This document shows, piece by piece, positions 1 through 14,792 of a stretch of DNA of 64,000 nucleotides. Source of the stretch: Limanda limanda (lineage: Eukaryota > Chordata > Actinopteri > Pleuronectiformes > Pleuronectidae); contig NC_083649.1 in NCBI RefSeq assembly GCF_963576545.1, positions 5,383,406 through 5,447,405 of the forward strand. The letters are read 5' to 3'. The position numbers were made by a program, and so were the translations under genes. Below the pieces are notes generated by a model. It was not told where the DNA came from and did no database searches. It saw only the letters and a program-made list of their open reading frames with translations. The stretch's first letter is position 1. Each line of letters starts with the position of its first letter.

Positions 1-208
1 CCCAAAGTTTCCTCAGGGCTCAAATCAGCCTATCACAATACAAAATGTTTATATTTATGTCTGTATATGACAAGGTAAATACAGTTAGTATAAATTACCC
101 ACAACATTTCCAGTTTATTCCCGTTAATTCCAGTATATTCCCGTATATTCCCGTTAATTCCCATGGAAAGTTTCCAACTTTGAATATTCCCGGAATTTTG
201 CAACCCTA
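1..208. mobile_element. hAT-like DNA transposon end (fragment, cut by window edge)
   Basis: The end at 208 reads, on the minus strand, TAGGGTTGCAAAATTCCGGG, followed by iterated GGGAATATACGGG-type motifs (110-170). This is a widespread vertebrate/fish terminal sequence, similar in layout to other hAT ends (TAGGG...). The other end is outside the window, so the target duplication cannot be checked. Confidence 0.55.
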
Positions 209-3200
209 GTCACAACACAAACTTATTTTGAAAATCATGAAATATCCACAGCAAACCCGCTCGCTAGTTGCTCTAAGATTAGAAACCCGCACGCCTGACA
301 GCTGGTTCCAGGCTCTTCACTGAAGTTATATGATGTTTACAGAAAATATTCATACCCAAGAGTTGTTTTGTGAGACTGCAACACTCCATCAAACAGAAAT
401 ATTCTACATTATGCATCATTTCGTGTCCGTTTCACCAGAATCCAGCCGGAGATATTTGTATTTCTGGAGAGTTTGGGACCTCGGCTATAATTTCAAATTA
501 AGTCGATCTTTTCGAAAGTATGACAATTCTAGAAAAAAATATCTAAGGTCCAACAGAATCTCTTCAATGAGGGATAATGAATATGAATATTTCATGGCTA
601 CCTGGTGATAACTGTCGTGCCAAATGATTAATCACATCGTAGGTGCAGGAATAGCCTGTGGAAATTGTAATTTGAAGGATTTAATACAACCTGGCTCTTA
701 TTTTTATAGCTTTTCTCACCTTTTCTATCATTAATAAAAACACTGTGTACTCAGTAAGTTAAGAGCTGAGATCTCAGCGTGCGGCTGCTAATGAATCCGG
801 TCGTCGTTCTCCTTATTAGAGCTGACAGATCCGACGTTAATGTGTTAAAATGTTGATGTGCGTTTTATTATTTCATTCTGCAGCACTTAGTTTGAACCCT
901 GGTTAAGTTAATGTTTTAATAATCAGGGAAAGTTCAGCGTGTCAGGTTCAGGAAAAACAGTTTTGTTTTCCCAACTTGACAGAAAACCACTAAAAGAGAA
1001 TCTCATGAAATCCTAACAGTATCTAATGTGCTCCAGCGACAAACAAAATAATAATAATAATTCATATTCGTATTTCTCACAGGAGGTAAACTCCATGTGA
1101 CAAGTTTACATCCGTTTCTCATCCGCGTTTGATAGCGACAGAATCCTCTTAAAGAAACTATTTGATTCAAAAACTTCTCGCTGGCAACACAGAGTTCCTT
1201 GGGTTCAGAGTGACTAAGCAAACAATTTCCATCTTAACCAAACCGAACCCCCCCAAATTTTTTTTAATAAAAAGTTGGTCTTGGTTCCATATTTAACGAG
1301 GCCTGTTTGTGAGCCCGGAGTCTGAGTGTGCTGTCACTTCCTGAAAGCACTCAGTCCCCATGAAACCACCGGGAGCAATTTGCATGTCATATCAGCCGGT
1401 ATCACTTTAGAGCAATTACTGTCACCAAGTGAAATCCAGTACATTTGTCTTATTACCTCACATGGGGAGTCAAAGCTCAACTGCATGGGTGATTGTTCCA
1501 GCAATCAAAGGGAGGGAGAGAGAGAGAAATTCAAGCCAATTTCTGTTATTGCCTTTTTCTTAAAAGTCACTTCTGTCGTGGAATGAAAAAGCTCCGATGA
1601 GATCCACATCAGACTGCGGCTCTTAATTACAAAGCAAGAAGGGAAAACAAATTTCAAGTAAGTAGCACCTTTCAGACGGAGATCGGGAGAAAACCCCCCC
1701 GTTAGCTCGTTAACACCGAGGAACTAAAGCTCGCCGATACGTCAGCGTTGGAATCGTGTCATCGACCGACGCTGCATTTAATAAAACACAAGAAGACGGA
1801 CAGAGAACAAAGCTTCCATCTCGACTGGGCTCAGTATAAGTGCTTCAAAATGACAAGTCCAAACTCCAATGTGCCGGGAGCCACTTATGAAATTGTGCGA
1901 AAGAGCCAGATGGCCATTAATCTAATGACCACGGCTCAAGAGAGAAAAAGTTTAGTTCGTTTTGAAAAACTTTCCATTATTCAGTTGTTCTTATTGTCAC
2001 AAGACGCAGCTCAACTTCCTGCAGCTCTTTGTGTTTCGCTCATTGTGTTTTTATCTTTAGGGTCATTGAGCGTTTTTCTCTCATTAGCAGAGCAGCTGCT
2101 TTCTGCAAACACACAACGATAAACACACAAATCCAACAACTGGCAGGTGAGGAAAGTGGAGCAGATACACAACTATGAACTGTGATGTACTGAACGTCTC
2201 TTTCTAGATGTCGGTGGAGACTTAAACGGAGAATAAATACTGGACTTTAACTCAAAAAATACTTTATGTTCCCAGAAACATGAGAGATAGAGTTGTGGTT
2301 ACTTTTATATCACAAACAACAGTGTGATGAATACAATGATCATCAACACCACTTATCTGAATTCAAGGCTAAAGACCTGCTTTCTCTTTCAATGCCATCA
2401 TTTATATTATTACCTCGATGGTCCCTGGATTTATCTCGACACCAACACTCACTATTTCTCAGCCTCTGTTGGAAATGTGCCTCAAATATACAGATTCATC
2501 GAGAATGCTGTAACTGTAACACAAAGTGTCCACAGGGCAACGCAAACAACGCACGAGCCAATCAGGTGTGTGGTCATTCTGACAGCAGGAGAAACACCAT
2601 GTCGAGGGCGTGTGTGGAGTATCTCATTTTCATAACCCATGTTGACAAAGGCCTGATTCGAGACAGAGGAGATCTCCTAATTGGATCTTCTAATCTGCTA
2701 ATTAAGCATTAGTGATTTCAGTGGTGCGCCCGCGCCGCCTGCAGATAGAGGTGCAATCACCGCGGTGCCGTGTCGGGGGGGTGGGGGGTGTCATAAGAGC
2801 ACATTGGCTTGTCAAGATCCACTCCCATTGCCCACAACACTCTCGGTTAAAGAGCGAATGTAATTAAAGTCCCAATGAACCTATTCATTGAACCTATTTG
2901 AAAATGTCAGTTATATCTTCTGCCTCTCGGGGAGCGAACGACACCGAACACATACAGAGAGACTCGGGATCCGTGGAGGTTTTTTTTTACACTTCATACA
3001 GACGCATTCAAAAACACTGAGAGAGAGAAGGAGCCAAGGGTCAATAAACGATGAAAAGGGAAATGATTACGAACGAGGTTGTAGGAGTTTGACAGATCTG
3101 ACTCCACTGCATCAAACAGGGATTGTAAAATACGTTGATATCTGTTGAAGTAAAAACAAGATACTGAGCAACATTTATCAAGCAGAGGCTGAGGTATCCA

Positions 3201-3837
3201 GACTTTGTGTCCCAAGAGCTTTAAAAAACGAGGTATCCTACATTTCCCATGATGCAATTTCATCATAATCCAGCCGCTCTCTGAGAACCCTGATTGCATC
3301 AAGGTCACTTTACGTTGCTTTATGGGTAAAATTCACGTTCTGGGAGATAATGTGAACATACAGAATTAAAAAGTCATATTAAAAAATAAAGTTACGAGCA
3401 GACTTTGGGTTTTAGAGTGTGACAATGTCCTCATTTAGTTGTGTGTGTGACGGGAGAAGAACAAAACAATAAAATGAAATCTGTGTCGTGATCCAGACTT
3501 GAACCCTGAGCTCTGAGATTTTTTCAGACACAGCAGAATATCGTCGGATTTCTTTTCCCAGTGTGGAAGGCAAACACACTGAGAGACAGAAACACATTCT
3601 CGCTCTTGTTCACTCTAATGTTTGGTGGCCTCTGGTTCACCGGGCCTGTGGGAGAACACCGGAGGAAAAACACAAACACACAACATGTAAACTCTGAGTG
3701 AGCCCGGGACCCTCTCGGTAAGTGCTCTGACTTTGACATCTATATCCGGGATATCCTGCCTTACTGGTGCTTAACTTGAGGAACAAGCCCCATATTTCAC
3801 TGACTGATCTCAGGTAACATGATGATCCTTGAGGTTT

Positions 3838-3921
3838 TGTTTTGTTTTAGTTATGTTGGCTTCATCTTTGTACAGTGGGAGGAAGTGGAGACACGTCGTC
3901 CATCTTTTTTACAGTTTAGTA
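3838..3921 (+). repeat. dispersed ~350-bp family, partial copy (GTGGGAGGAAGTGG end)
   Basis: Contains GTTGGCTTCATCTTTGTACA and GTGGGAGGAAGTGGAGACAC then GTCGTCCATCTTTTTTACAG, the right-hand end of the family seen also at 34700, 38110 and (inverted) 41760. Confidence 0.6.
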
Positions 3922-5891
3922 GTCAGGATGTGTTGTAGCATGGCTCTTTGCTGCTGTCACATCAGAACTTCTCTTTTTGTGAATTGACCTTCAGCTACAG
4001 GTTTAGCTGAGTATGACCAGGATGACCAGGTAGGTTGACAAATTTCTCGAGGATCTAACCTGATTTAAAACAGTGGCTTCTTTGAAATCGGCTAAATTAT
4101 GTGAACCCTGTCGTTGTTTAAGTTGGAATGAACCAAACAACGAGCCACCTACGTCTTGACCATCCCCAACAAGGCACCACTGACCATTTCTGAACACTCT
4201 GCAAAAGGGAATTACAGAATATAAAGTGTTGAATTTCTATTTTCTAAAACCACGTTGTTTACAAAGTCAACAGGAGGCAACGCTGCTGAAGTATCTCCGC
4301 TGTGGGTCATTAAAGTTTTACGTTGCCAAGAAACTAAAATGCAGAGTCGAGCTACAACATAACAGTAATCAAATTAGACAAACCAGTGAAAAGCAGCGAT
4401 AGCTACATCTGGAATGAACACATCACTTTCTGGCTCTGATTCTTATAGCTTTTTTAAAAAAACCAAAATCTCAAACCCAGGCTGAAACAGACACAAGATT
4501 GAATAACGTGAATATGATTTGCACCTTGTCTAGTTGTGCTCTTCCTTTCCTCCGCTCTCCCTCGTGTAATATAAACCTTTCTTCACGTATTGAATTCTAT
4601 TTTTGATGCCAAACCTCATAACACTACAACGCCGTCCTGCAAAGGAAAGCAAATGTTCCAACTCCTTGCACAACTCAGCCAGTGGCTTCTCATCTCCTAA
4701 GAAAAACCTCACGCCTGCTTTTTTCACCTCCTGATGGAGCTATTCATCATTTATCTAATCGAGGCCCGTCTCCATCCAAAATGAAATATAATTATGGGCT
4801 ATAACTGTTCTCAGGATATTAAGCTGTATCTAGGCCACGGGTAGGCTCGATAAACACCTTCTAATAATGGCTCTTAGTGGTCTCAGGAGTGACTTCTCCT
4901 AACACATCCAGGACTCTCTACGGCTCCCAAGGCCAAATGACTTTGCGGCTTGTTGTAGAGATGCACATCCGTCCTGGTAATGGGGACAGCGTTTAGAAAA
5001 AGGAAAAGCTGCAGCCCGGTGGAGCTCCTCTCCATCCATCCACCACCCGGGCCCTTTCCTCTCTCGTGCCTGATTATCAAAACACCTTCCCACACCCCCA
5101 CTGTCACCGAGACGCCTCCAGCCTCGGCCGTTTCAGCGGCACATGAAAAAACTCCCGTTGATTTATGGTCGTGGATGTGAAAGCTGCCCAGACGCCTGGT
5201 TTGCATGTGCGTTGTTCTCACGCTGACAGATCAGATATCGGAGGTCGATCTTAAATTAAACAAATGTAAAACAGATATAAGGTCAAAAGAAGAGTGATAA
5301 TTATTGATGTTTTCATTACAAAGCGTCAGGCCGTTACTTATCGTCAAAGAGTGAAATTAATAAAACTCTTTTAAGTGCTGCAAAGTGACAAATCGCACCA
5401 AGGTCAAAGTCAAAGAAATATCAGGCTTTGATAAAAAAAAAAACTAAAAACGGACCTTAAATCAAATCCTGCGTCTCCTCGGCTCTCGGCCTAATAACAA
5501 CAGAAGAGGCTGAGCAGCGTCCTGGTGTTGTGACAGAGAACAGTATCAGTGAAATGACATCAGGGGCTGTGAGTGGGTCTGTGTACACAGCAGACTCAGC
5601 CCTGGGTGACGGAGCCGAGCCAAAGACAACGAGCGGCTAATCCTGCGAAAAAGGAAGCCGGAGAGACAATGGCCACATTTACATACATGCGGTAAACAGA
5701 CGGAGGCACATTCTCCGGTCAAGGTCGTATACTGGAGAGAGATGAGCTGTTTACACAAACCTCTCTTACTGTAGCTCACCTCGCTGGAACTATGTATTTC
5801 CATAAATCAACACGATTACTGGGTCGTTGTGACTATTTGCAGCTTGGATTTTCGTCTTAGTTTTTTTTAAACATGGCGAGAAAACACGGAG

Positions 5892-6261
5892 AATTGGTTG
5901 TAGGTGCCTTTCAAGAGACCAATAGGAGAAGGGATGGTGCTACTCAAACTCATCAACAGTGTACTTCGTAAACCATTAACTAAAAGGTAACAGAAAGACT
6001 TTTTCCCAAATCCAAGTCCTGGTCAGCCACCTTTCAGCCATTAACCTGCAATAAACCAACAAACTCTCAATTGGTTGTAGGTTCCTTTCAAGAGACACAT
6101 ACAAGAAGGGATGGCGCTTAAAGTTGGAGGTACTACTCAAACTCATCGACACTGTACTTTGTAAACCATTAACTTAAAGGTAAGACAAAGAATATTTCCC
6201 AAATCCAAGTCCTGGTCAGCCACCTTTCAGCCGTTAACCTGCAATAAACCAACCAACTCTC
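5892..6261. repeat. two-copy tandem duplication, ~177-bp unit
   Basis: Copy 1 is 5892-6068 and copy 2 is 6069-6261. Both start AATTGGTTGTAGG and share CAAATCCAAGTCCTGGTCAG and CTGCAATAAACCAAC near their ends. Copy 2 has a ~15-bp insertion containing AGTTGGAGGTAC. No coding potential seen. Confidence 0.9.
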
Positions 6262-9200
6262 CTCCTGTCAACGACACTAATTGAAAAGTCTCTGGATCTC
6301 GTCTTCAGGTTATTACAATTCATCCTGGTGGGGGTTGGACTTAAATTCTCTCACCCCCTTAATTTTACGAGGATTCATCAAATATTTATACTTGCATCTC
6401 AGCGTGGATCGTGATGTGTGGCTTCACGGAGGCTAAACGAAATGAAATATTCAAACCCAAAGGGCAAAGTTACGTCTGGTAGAATTGGGGCGAACTCTGG
6501 TGAACTTTAACATGCAAATATCCTCAACTGACCAACGGCAAATCATCCTGACACGGCCGACCTTTGAGGGAAAGGCACAGTCCGAAATTGAGAGAGTCTA
6601 CTATATCAGCACGAGCCATAACCAAGCTCCAGGAAGGTTCTTCAGCAAAGACGTTCAGACGACTTTGCGGGTGCAGCTTTCACAGCTCAGCAGTGACAAC
6701 CCAGTTAGCGCTAAATAAGTCTGCAAGCTACTGTACATAAAGCCGAGCTGTCACCAGAGAGAAGGAGGAAGCGTGTAAACAATGTCAGGAAGTCTCCAAG
6801 GACAAACTGTGTAATCACAGCTCCTTGAAAACAGCTCAGAGACGTTCTAGCGATTCTAAATGTGCTTGAATCTGAGTCGACCTTAATCTTCTACTGAACC
6901 AGCAAAGGTTCCTCAACGGACCCGGGGACGTTTGACCTTTGTTGCCCGAACCCCATCGGCCGCTAACTGACGATAAAAGGGACAGAGCCGGGAGATAAAA
7001 AATGGAATCCCTGCATTATGTAAAGATGGAGCCCTAGCAGAATATTCCACTTGTTATCCCCCGGACGCCTGCTTTGTCGTGCTTGTCGTCCGTCTTTGAG
7101 AAGCAGTGTTGTGGCACAATCTCTGTCAGGTGAAGCAATGCTGACAAAAAGGAAAAAAAAAAAAACTGCAGTGATAATAAAAAATCCTTTAGCAGAGCTG
7201 AGTGCACGGCGCCGGCCTCTAATCCAAGCCTTACCTCAAAGGAAATTCAGACCAGCTTACATGCATGGATGGTGTCGGGGGAAAAATAGGAGAGTAAGAA
7301 TCCTCTGTATTCCACATGCAGCTCGTATTAGAGCCAGAAGTTGTCAGTGCTGCTAAAAGTGAGCAAAGCCAGTGACAATGGGATGATATCTAGGACTGGA
7401 TTTGTCTCTTTTACACAAAACACTGAAGGGGGAGAAATATCCTTACAGTGACAAATCCCTGCTCGTTGCTTCACTGAATCAAATTCAGGGAAAAGATCTA
7501 CTCGCAATATCTCCGCCAACGATCCAGACCGAGAACCACCTCCTACGTGAAAAACAAAAAGTGGCACATAGAGAAAGTATCCGAAGCCCTGAGAGAATTC
7601 GCTGAGGAAGCTGCAGGCACAAATTAGACGGGGGGGAAAGGAGCAACACACCAATTATTGATAATCAATTCAATTTCCTCTGTGTTCATTTTGGGATGTG
7701 GCCCATAACCCGCATCACCGAATAAATGTTTCAGCACAAATTCTGGTCAGAAACTAATTTTCTCTTCCCTTGTCCTGTTGGCCTCGGTGCCGAGCGCCGG
7801 GCCGGCCGAGGAGAGAGAACAACTCCCTCGGATGGAAGTGACGAGACTCGGTCGCTGTCATGGCAACGCTGAGCGCTAAAAGCAAATTAGAATACGAGTG
7901 GTGAAAAAGCAGGGAACATGCACTTTGTTCCAGTGTGGTTACAACTGGAACATGAGAGAAACCATCCAGCTTTTAAGCCCATCAGCCTGTTTGTAGCTGG
8001 TACTGGTGAAAGTGATCGTTCCTCTATGAAGATAATAATCAGCTGGAATGTCCTGCTGCTGCTATTTAATTGGTTTCTATTAACTGTGTACAGATATTAC
8101 AAGATCATCTTTTATTATAGATATTCATGATTCCCAGAGGATGTGATACTTATGGTTGTGGCAAGCAGTGAACTTTGTTTTGTGCTGATTTGAAGTTTAC
8201 ATTTGAGTTTTTATCGAAATGTCTCCACCGCCATTGCTTTCACATTTAGTCATTATATATTTACTTATTTATTATTATTATTATTATTTTTTTTTAAATT
8301 GATTTATACTATGATGATTCATGCTTATAAGTAAATATCAGCATAGGAACATACATGAAAGTGAAAGTAAAAGTATATGAAAACAGCATAATGGCTAAAA
8401 ACCTTTAAGATTCAAACGCAAGATAATAATATATGTATTTGAATCTGCATTAAACAGATTGTTCCCTTATCCATCATTATGCTGATAATAAAATAAAAAA
8501 GAAAGGTAGAATAGAAATTTAGATGAAATCAGCAATAAGGGGGGGTTATTAAAATAACTGATAACTAAACTCATAACTGACTAAAATGGGAATAAAACCC
8601 AATTAAACAGAATCTTAATTTCTGTTCCTGCAGTCGTCCACACTGAGGAAGCTGATGAACTGAGGACACGATACATTTAATCAATAAGCCTCCACCGTCA
8701 TATCTATCAGCAATCACACTTAAGTTGATTGTTATTTTATATGTAACGACGATAGGAAATGTGCTAAATTGTTCTGGCAGGCGATTTTCCAAAAGGTCTG
8801 GCGAGAGTTAATGTGACAGCAGTCGGAGCGCGGCTGCTCCGGCGGTGCAGGTGTTATCGTTTCAGCAGGTAGCGCCGCGACAGATGGGGATGATTGACAG
8901 TTTGGATTAACGCGATGTCGTCTCTTCGGTTTGTGCATCTGGTCGCTGAACGCAGAGAGTGTTGGTGAAAGAAAAGGACACACACGAGAAAAACACAGTG
9001 ATATCACCGATGTAAGGTTAAGAAGAAACAAGTGAATGCACATTTTAAATGTAGAGAAACTAAGCGTGTTGTACAGGAAGGATTCGCAAACCTGATATCT
9101 ACAACTGCTCGGTGTAACGAGTGTGCGACTGTATTAATTGTGCGATGAGTCAACTGAAAAGTAGGAGCTGCTCGACAATTCTGCCCTCCACAAGTATCAC

Positions 9201-12200
9201 TCTCCAGCAGAACAATTTACATGAGAGATGTGGGCCCTTGTTGGCTCACTCCACTTTTTAAACTGTTGTTCAGCCTGATTAAAAGCCTCAGATCTATGAC
9301 ACAGGAAAAAACAGTTTTGAAACCATGTGAGGAGCCAGTTGGACTCAACTTTCAGCAGGTGGCGAGTGAGGAGAGGAGAAGGATTTTTTGTGTGTCTCAT
9401 TTGAAGACAAACCGCCGAGTTCCAGCCTCAAATACAAACACGTCTATCTGTGTGTGCACATAGAAAAAAAGCACACGTGCGTCTGGAATGAAGAGTTTCT
9501 ATCACGGCCCTGATGTGAGATTCTCTATAATGGACTCACCAAATCACAGCACTTTCCTGAGCTGCAAAAAAATCCATCTCTTCTTCCCCTAAAAGGTGAG
9601 AAGCTGCTCTGCACTCACTTAGAATCAGGAGCGGGCGGAAAGCGAATGTGGAACACACACACACACGCTGGAAACTCCACTTTGTTGTGTTTCTGCAGTG
9701 ACTCAGGCGAACCCGACCCGTTGACTCCTGTGGCCTCCTGAGAGAATTCATCGCATTCTGTAACTTTCCCCTTTTCGAAAACAAAAAAACAAACACCTTT
9801 CAGATATTCCACACATTTGTTGACCAGCTGGGACCCAGGAAATCCTGCGTCTGTGTAGCTGAGGTGAAATGTATCGACCAGAAAAATCTTTAACGCCTTC
9901 AAACACCTGACTGAGATGTTTTGTTACTCTATTTACAGCTTTGTCGTGGTCACTTTGAGCCTTGGAAGCCATATGCTGTTTGTTTATAGATTGTGATGCT
10001 ACTTAGAAGTGGGATAAATTGTCATGTTTAGTTGTTATCACCTTCAGGGTTATGTTTTCACTCCTTATCGTTGGTATATTTATTTGTTTACCATTAGGAT
10101 AACGAAAAAACTGAGAAAGAAAGAAGAACAAGAAAGATTCAATTTTGTGGTAGATCAAAGTATTTTTTACTTCTTTATTATTTTTACCAAGTTCTCAGAA
10201 ACTGATTCGACCTTGATGAAAAAAGTGTTTGATATTCTGTGATTTAATTTAAAAGAACTGTCGAGTACTAAAGGTATAAAGCATTACTGAGTTACCCAAG
10301 TGATATAGAATGTCTTTATGCACAGATGAAAGTTGATGTAAACACAACAAATATAAATGAATAGCGGAGATTGACAGTGTTCTATTGACATCAATCATCT
10401 TATTAGATCTCATCTTGTTTTAAAATGATTTATCTGATAGATATCAGGGGATATGTAACTTTATAGTCTCATTAATTCCACCACGATGTTCAGTTTATCA
10501 TTGTATTTTCACAGAGATATGATTTCAAGGCGTGAAAAAAGGTTTATTCCATGAAAGCGGTTCACCGTGCCCGAGGTGAAGCTGAGGCCAAAGTCCTCTC
10601 ATCATTATCAAACCGACAAATTCCTTTGTTTGCCCGCGATCATTAAACCCGTGTTGCGTCTGTCAGGAACATGAAGCTTCGTCCCTTTAACCTTCTGATA
10701 CGTCACGTGGCCAGAAGCTGGCAGCGCCATCTGTCCCTGTGACGGCCGCTCAACCTTAAGATCTCCTGAGCTGCGCCGACTCCACGCCTGATGACTTCAG
10801 TGTAAAAAAAAAAAAAAAGGAACGACATTAGGGAAGTTTGCCAGATTTTCAAAAACAAACCCTTTTCTCTTTCCTTCCTGCACATAAAACAAAAGACGAG
10901 AGATAAACTTCTCCATTAACTAAAGACTTTCCAAAGTTGCCCCGGCAGCAATTTGGCACATTGTGTCCTTAACATTTAATGAATGCCTTGTCTCTTTAAT
11001 GACATCCAAATGTGACAGCTCAGTCCTTGGATTAAAGTGGAAAGTCCTGTGACTCACCTCCCACAGTCCCACTGTGAGCAAAGTGGCCATTAAAGGGCCG
11101 TATTCCTCTCCACTGCTAGATCTCCGAGGCGGCTCAATTATCCCGGTGCTTTCACACGCCGGCTGACAGCCGCGTTGGCAGGTGTGTCCTTTCCAGACGT
11201 GCTCTCTTTCCAGATGGGAAATTAGTCAGTGCAGCTCGGCATCAGCTAAAGCAACTGACACCTTCCACCAACGTGCCCTTTCATTAAGAGTGAGGAGATG
11301 GAGGGCGAGAGGAGAAGAGCAAACACCGCTCGACCGCCTGCCGATCCACATTTGTGTCTTTTCTGTTTCATGTAGGAAGAGGCGACTGGCAGGGAGTTGA
11401 ATGACCTCATGCAAGACGACAAAGGAATAAAGTCCTGATGAGCACGATTGTCTCACTTTGCTGCTGGACACCAGGGACAGAAATGGTCTGTTATTTATAT
11501 AAGAGTGTTTCTGTGATGACACATTCACACATTCATACTGTACAGAGCACCTAAGGGCAGCACTTGTTCTGTTCAGCATCTTGAAATCACATTAACATCG
11601 GTGCTGATGACCTGAACAAAACCAGAGTCTAATACCTTCGATTTCTGAAAAGAATGTGTCTCTTTGTCTGTGTTCAGCTGCTCCTTCGCTCTGTGGATCT
11701 GCTGTTTGCTCGTTTAAAGGCGAGTTTATCAGAAGTTTTTATACTGAGTTTCAACAACAAGGACATTTAGCAACATGAGATAATAGAAAAGAGGCTTTAA
11801 GAAAGATATTCTTGAATACATAAAGTAATGATTTCATTAGAAAACAATAATAAAAGGATATTTTTCTCATGGTTGACACCAACAATCGTCGTGCTGGCTG
11901 GGGGTTTATCAAACTTAACAACTTATAAGACCTTACATATATATATTATATTTGACATAATATGCAAGATGTGATTTTTTTTTATTGTTTTTAGGGAAAC
12001 AAGATTAATTTAGCTTTTAGAAAACTGGCTTTAACATTTAAAAAAGATGCGAATTGATCTAAAATAACTTTTTCTATGTATAATTTGTGTGTTTTTGTAG
12101 ATTCTCTTCGCCACCTGAATCGTCTATTTAGTTCTCAGAGCTAATTTCACTGAGATGAAGCCGGGGTTTGCTCAAAAAGTGTGAAGCCATGATTGTGCAA

Positions 12201-13440
12201 ACTTGTTGTTCACTTGTTGTTGTGTTCTCCTTCCTGCACAACAACATAGAAAAGCTTCAGTGCTTTTCTAGCACATGCACATTTACAGGATGTGCTGATA
12301 ACTCTAGTTTTTGTTTTTCACAAAACCCCTTAAACTCTGCGGTTCTCAAAAGCCAAAATAACTTTATCGAGCTTCCCGGGGCCAAAGTACAGAGGAGTTT
12401 ATCCTCATGTGTGATAGTAAAGTCCATCATTAAGTCGGTGTTTCTGAGACTCTCTTATTCTACCATCAACTCTTTGTACCCGGCCTATTTCAGAGGGAAA
12501 TGGACGATCTTGGGAAGAAGAACCTTCCAGCTCAGTCGAGTCCCGGCTTCCTCCTGTTCTGTTAGTCACGACAAGCGGGGGCATCGCTATGGCAACAGCA
12601 TGGGAGAGGATACCGGGAGGCAGCCGGTCAGCACGGATGCTTTCATAACCGGCTCCGACTCGGTGTCACCCATTCACCGCCGAGAGACACACGTTAATTA
12701 ACACTTTTTAAAGACGTCAGAATGATTTGCCCTGTTGACACTTAAATGATTATGTATGACACTTGAAGGAAGCAGCGAATGAAATGCATTCAGCTTTCTA
12801 AATCGATTTCGCTCACGTTCGTGATGGTGTCGACACCGAGGATGATTTTTTTGGGGTCCAGAAAAGTTCCTGGTGGTTTGGAGTGAAGACGCCAAATTTG
12901 TTAAAAAGACACAAAGAACGACAGCAGCTGGGAAAACACAGTGTGCTTCAATAATCTGTTCAGATTCTGTGTTCGTGCAATTTCACACAAGAATAATTCA
13001 CAAAATGTCACTTTGAAGACATGTTGGTGAGTTTACAGCTGGTTTGTTTATTCTCTGTCAAAAGTGCACGATTTTTCTAATACATAAAGGAAATGAAGAG
13101 TCTGACCGCTGCTCACCCGTGTTCCTGGTCATGAAGGAACACGTCGTTCAGCGTAACATTGAGGGACGTCTTCGTATTTAATAGATGTTAAAAAAAAAAA
13201 CAGGATGTGTACAGCACAGAGAATAACATAACAATTTCTCTGTTGATTCTTTTCACATTGAGAAAAGTATAGAATAAGGCTTAATCCCGGATGTAATTGC
13301 TATAATTGTAAATGTGTTTGTTCAAGGATAATATTGTTGTTGCTAGGAGTGAAATCTCGGGTTTCATGGCAACTGTGAACCATGTGCACAAGTTCTTTGA
13401 TTCCCCGGCTCAGTCCAGCTACCTCCTCTCCCTTTTTTGC

Positions 13441-14544
13441 ATATAAACTAGGGCTGTCAGTTTAACGCGTTATTAACGGCGTTAACGCAAACCCATTTTA
13501 ACGCCGTCAATTTTTTTAACTCGAGTTAAAGTAGAGCTGCAGCTGCAGCTTCAGTATCTGTGTTTCGCCTCCAGTCTGACCTGCTCTCGCTTTTTGTTTT
13601 AATATTTCGCCACCTAAAATATATATTTTAAAGCTATTGTAGCGTCCCACAGGACACGGAACTTCTTCGTGGTTTAGTAACTGGTATTTTCCTCTACACG
13701 AACATGTGCACCTCTCGCTGTTACTCCGTCACTCGCAGACATCAACACTTCACTTCCTCATTGATCCCCGATCCCCCCATCCTATTGGTCCAAACAGTCA
13801 CATGTCCCACCCAGACCTCTTCACTGACCGTCAGACATCAGAGCGCTCCTTCAACAGTGTTTTACTGAGCATACGTCAAAACCAAACATAAACATAAACC
13901 CAGTCCGTTACACTATTAGGCTGCAGCTATATGTTTTTATTTATTTAAAAATAGGGTACTTCTTATTTCATACATTTTCCACAAATAAGGGGAGGACTCA
14001 AATAGCCCTACAAAGTTCTGTGTTTCATTTATTTCAAAGTAGGCCGACACCTGCCTGTGTATTTTGTTTGTTTGTTATTTGTTGCTTGTCTGTTTGAGTA
14101 GCTAGCTTAAAGCAAAGAGGTAGTAGGCTTACCTTTTATTGGTAACCTAACTGTTATGGTTCATTGTTTCTGAAATAAGAGGACTGACTGCTATGTTCAC
14201 AGCAAACTTGAAAAAAAGAAAATATTAAGCCATGGTTTAACTGCACTATAGGCTGAGTCCTTGTTTACCTGAAATGTGCACTTTATAATTTTATTTTGTA
14301 CCGCCCTGTTTGGCAATGTTGTTTTTCAATAATATAAAACATTTGCATAAAGCAAGCCAATCCACTTTTCCATGTTGATAAGAGCATTAAAACGAAAGTA
14401 AAATTATGGAAAAATAATAAATGAAAGAACATTCAGAATAGATACAAATTTGCGATTAATTGCAATTAATCGCAATGTTAACTATGACAAAATGCGATTA
14501 ATCGCGATTAAATATTTTAATCGTTTGACAGCTCTAATATAAAC
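13441..14544. mobile_element. hAT-type MITE with 8-bp target duplication
   Basis: The element is 13449-14536 (1088 bp), flanked on both sides by the identical 8-mer ATATAAAC (13441-13448 and 14537-14544). The ends are TAGGGCTGTCAG on the left and, inverted, TAGAGCTGTCAAACG on the right (10 of the first 11 match). Subterminal runs are TTAACGCGTTATTAACGGCG on the left and repeated GATTAATCGC on the right. The 8-bp duplication and TAGGG start fit hAT. No transposase frame is present, so it is non-autonomous. Confidence 0.9.
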
Positions 14545-14792
14545 ATAACCATGGTGAAAGCAGGAGTCCACAGCTGCAGCTAATGTGAGGTTATTTTAAG
14601 GCTTCACTTATGTTCATGTTTTAAACAAAGCTTTTCTTTCGGCCGACCCTCTGGTTGTTTTTACGTGCTCCAGGTAAAAGTAATACTGTTTGTTGTTAAA
14701 GCATAAAAAACATTAACTTGATTAAAACACACTTATATGTGTTATTATTATCATTATCTGCTGCTGTTTCCATGGTATCAGGGCAACACTGG

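Noticed and set aside
12168..12701. 177-codon plus-strand open frame
   Set aside because: No recognisable domain, no promoter or poly(A) context; a frame of this length is expected by chance somewhere in 64 kb. It begins with a non-ATG start.
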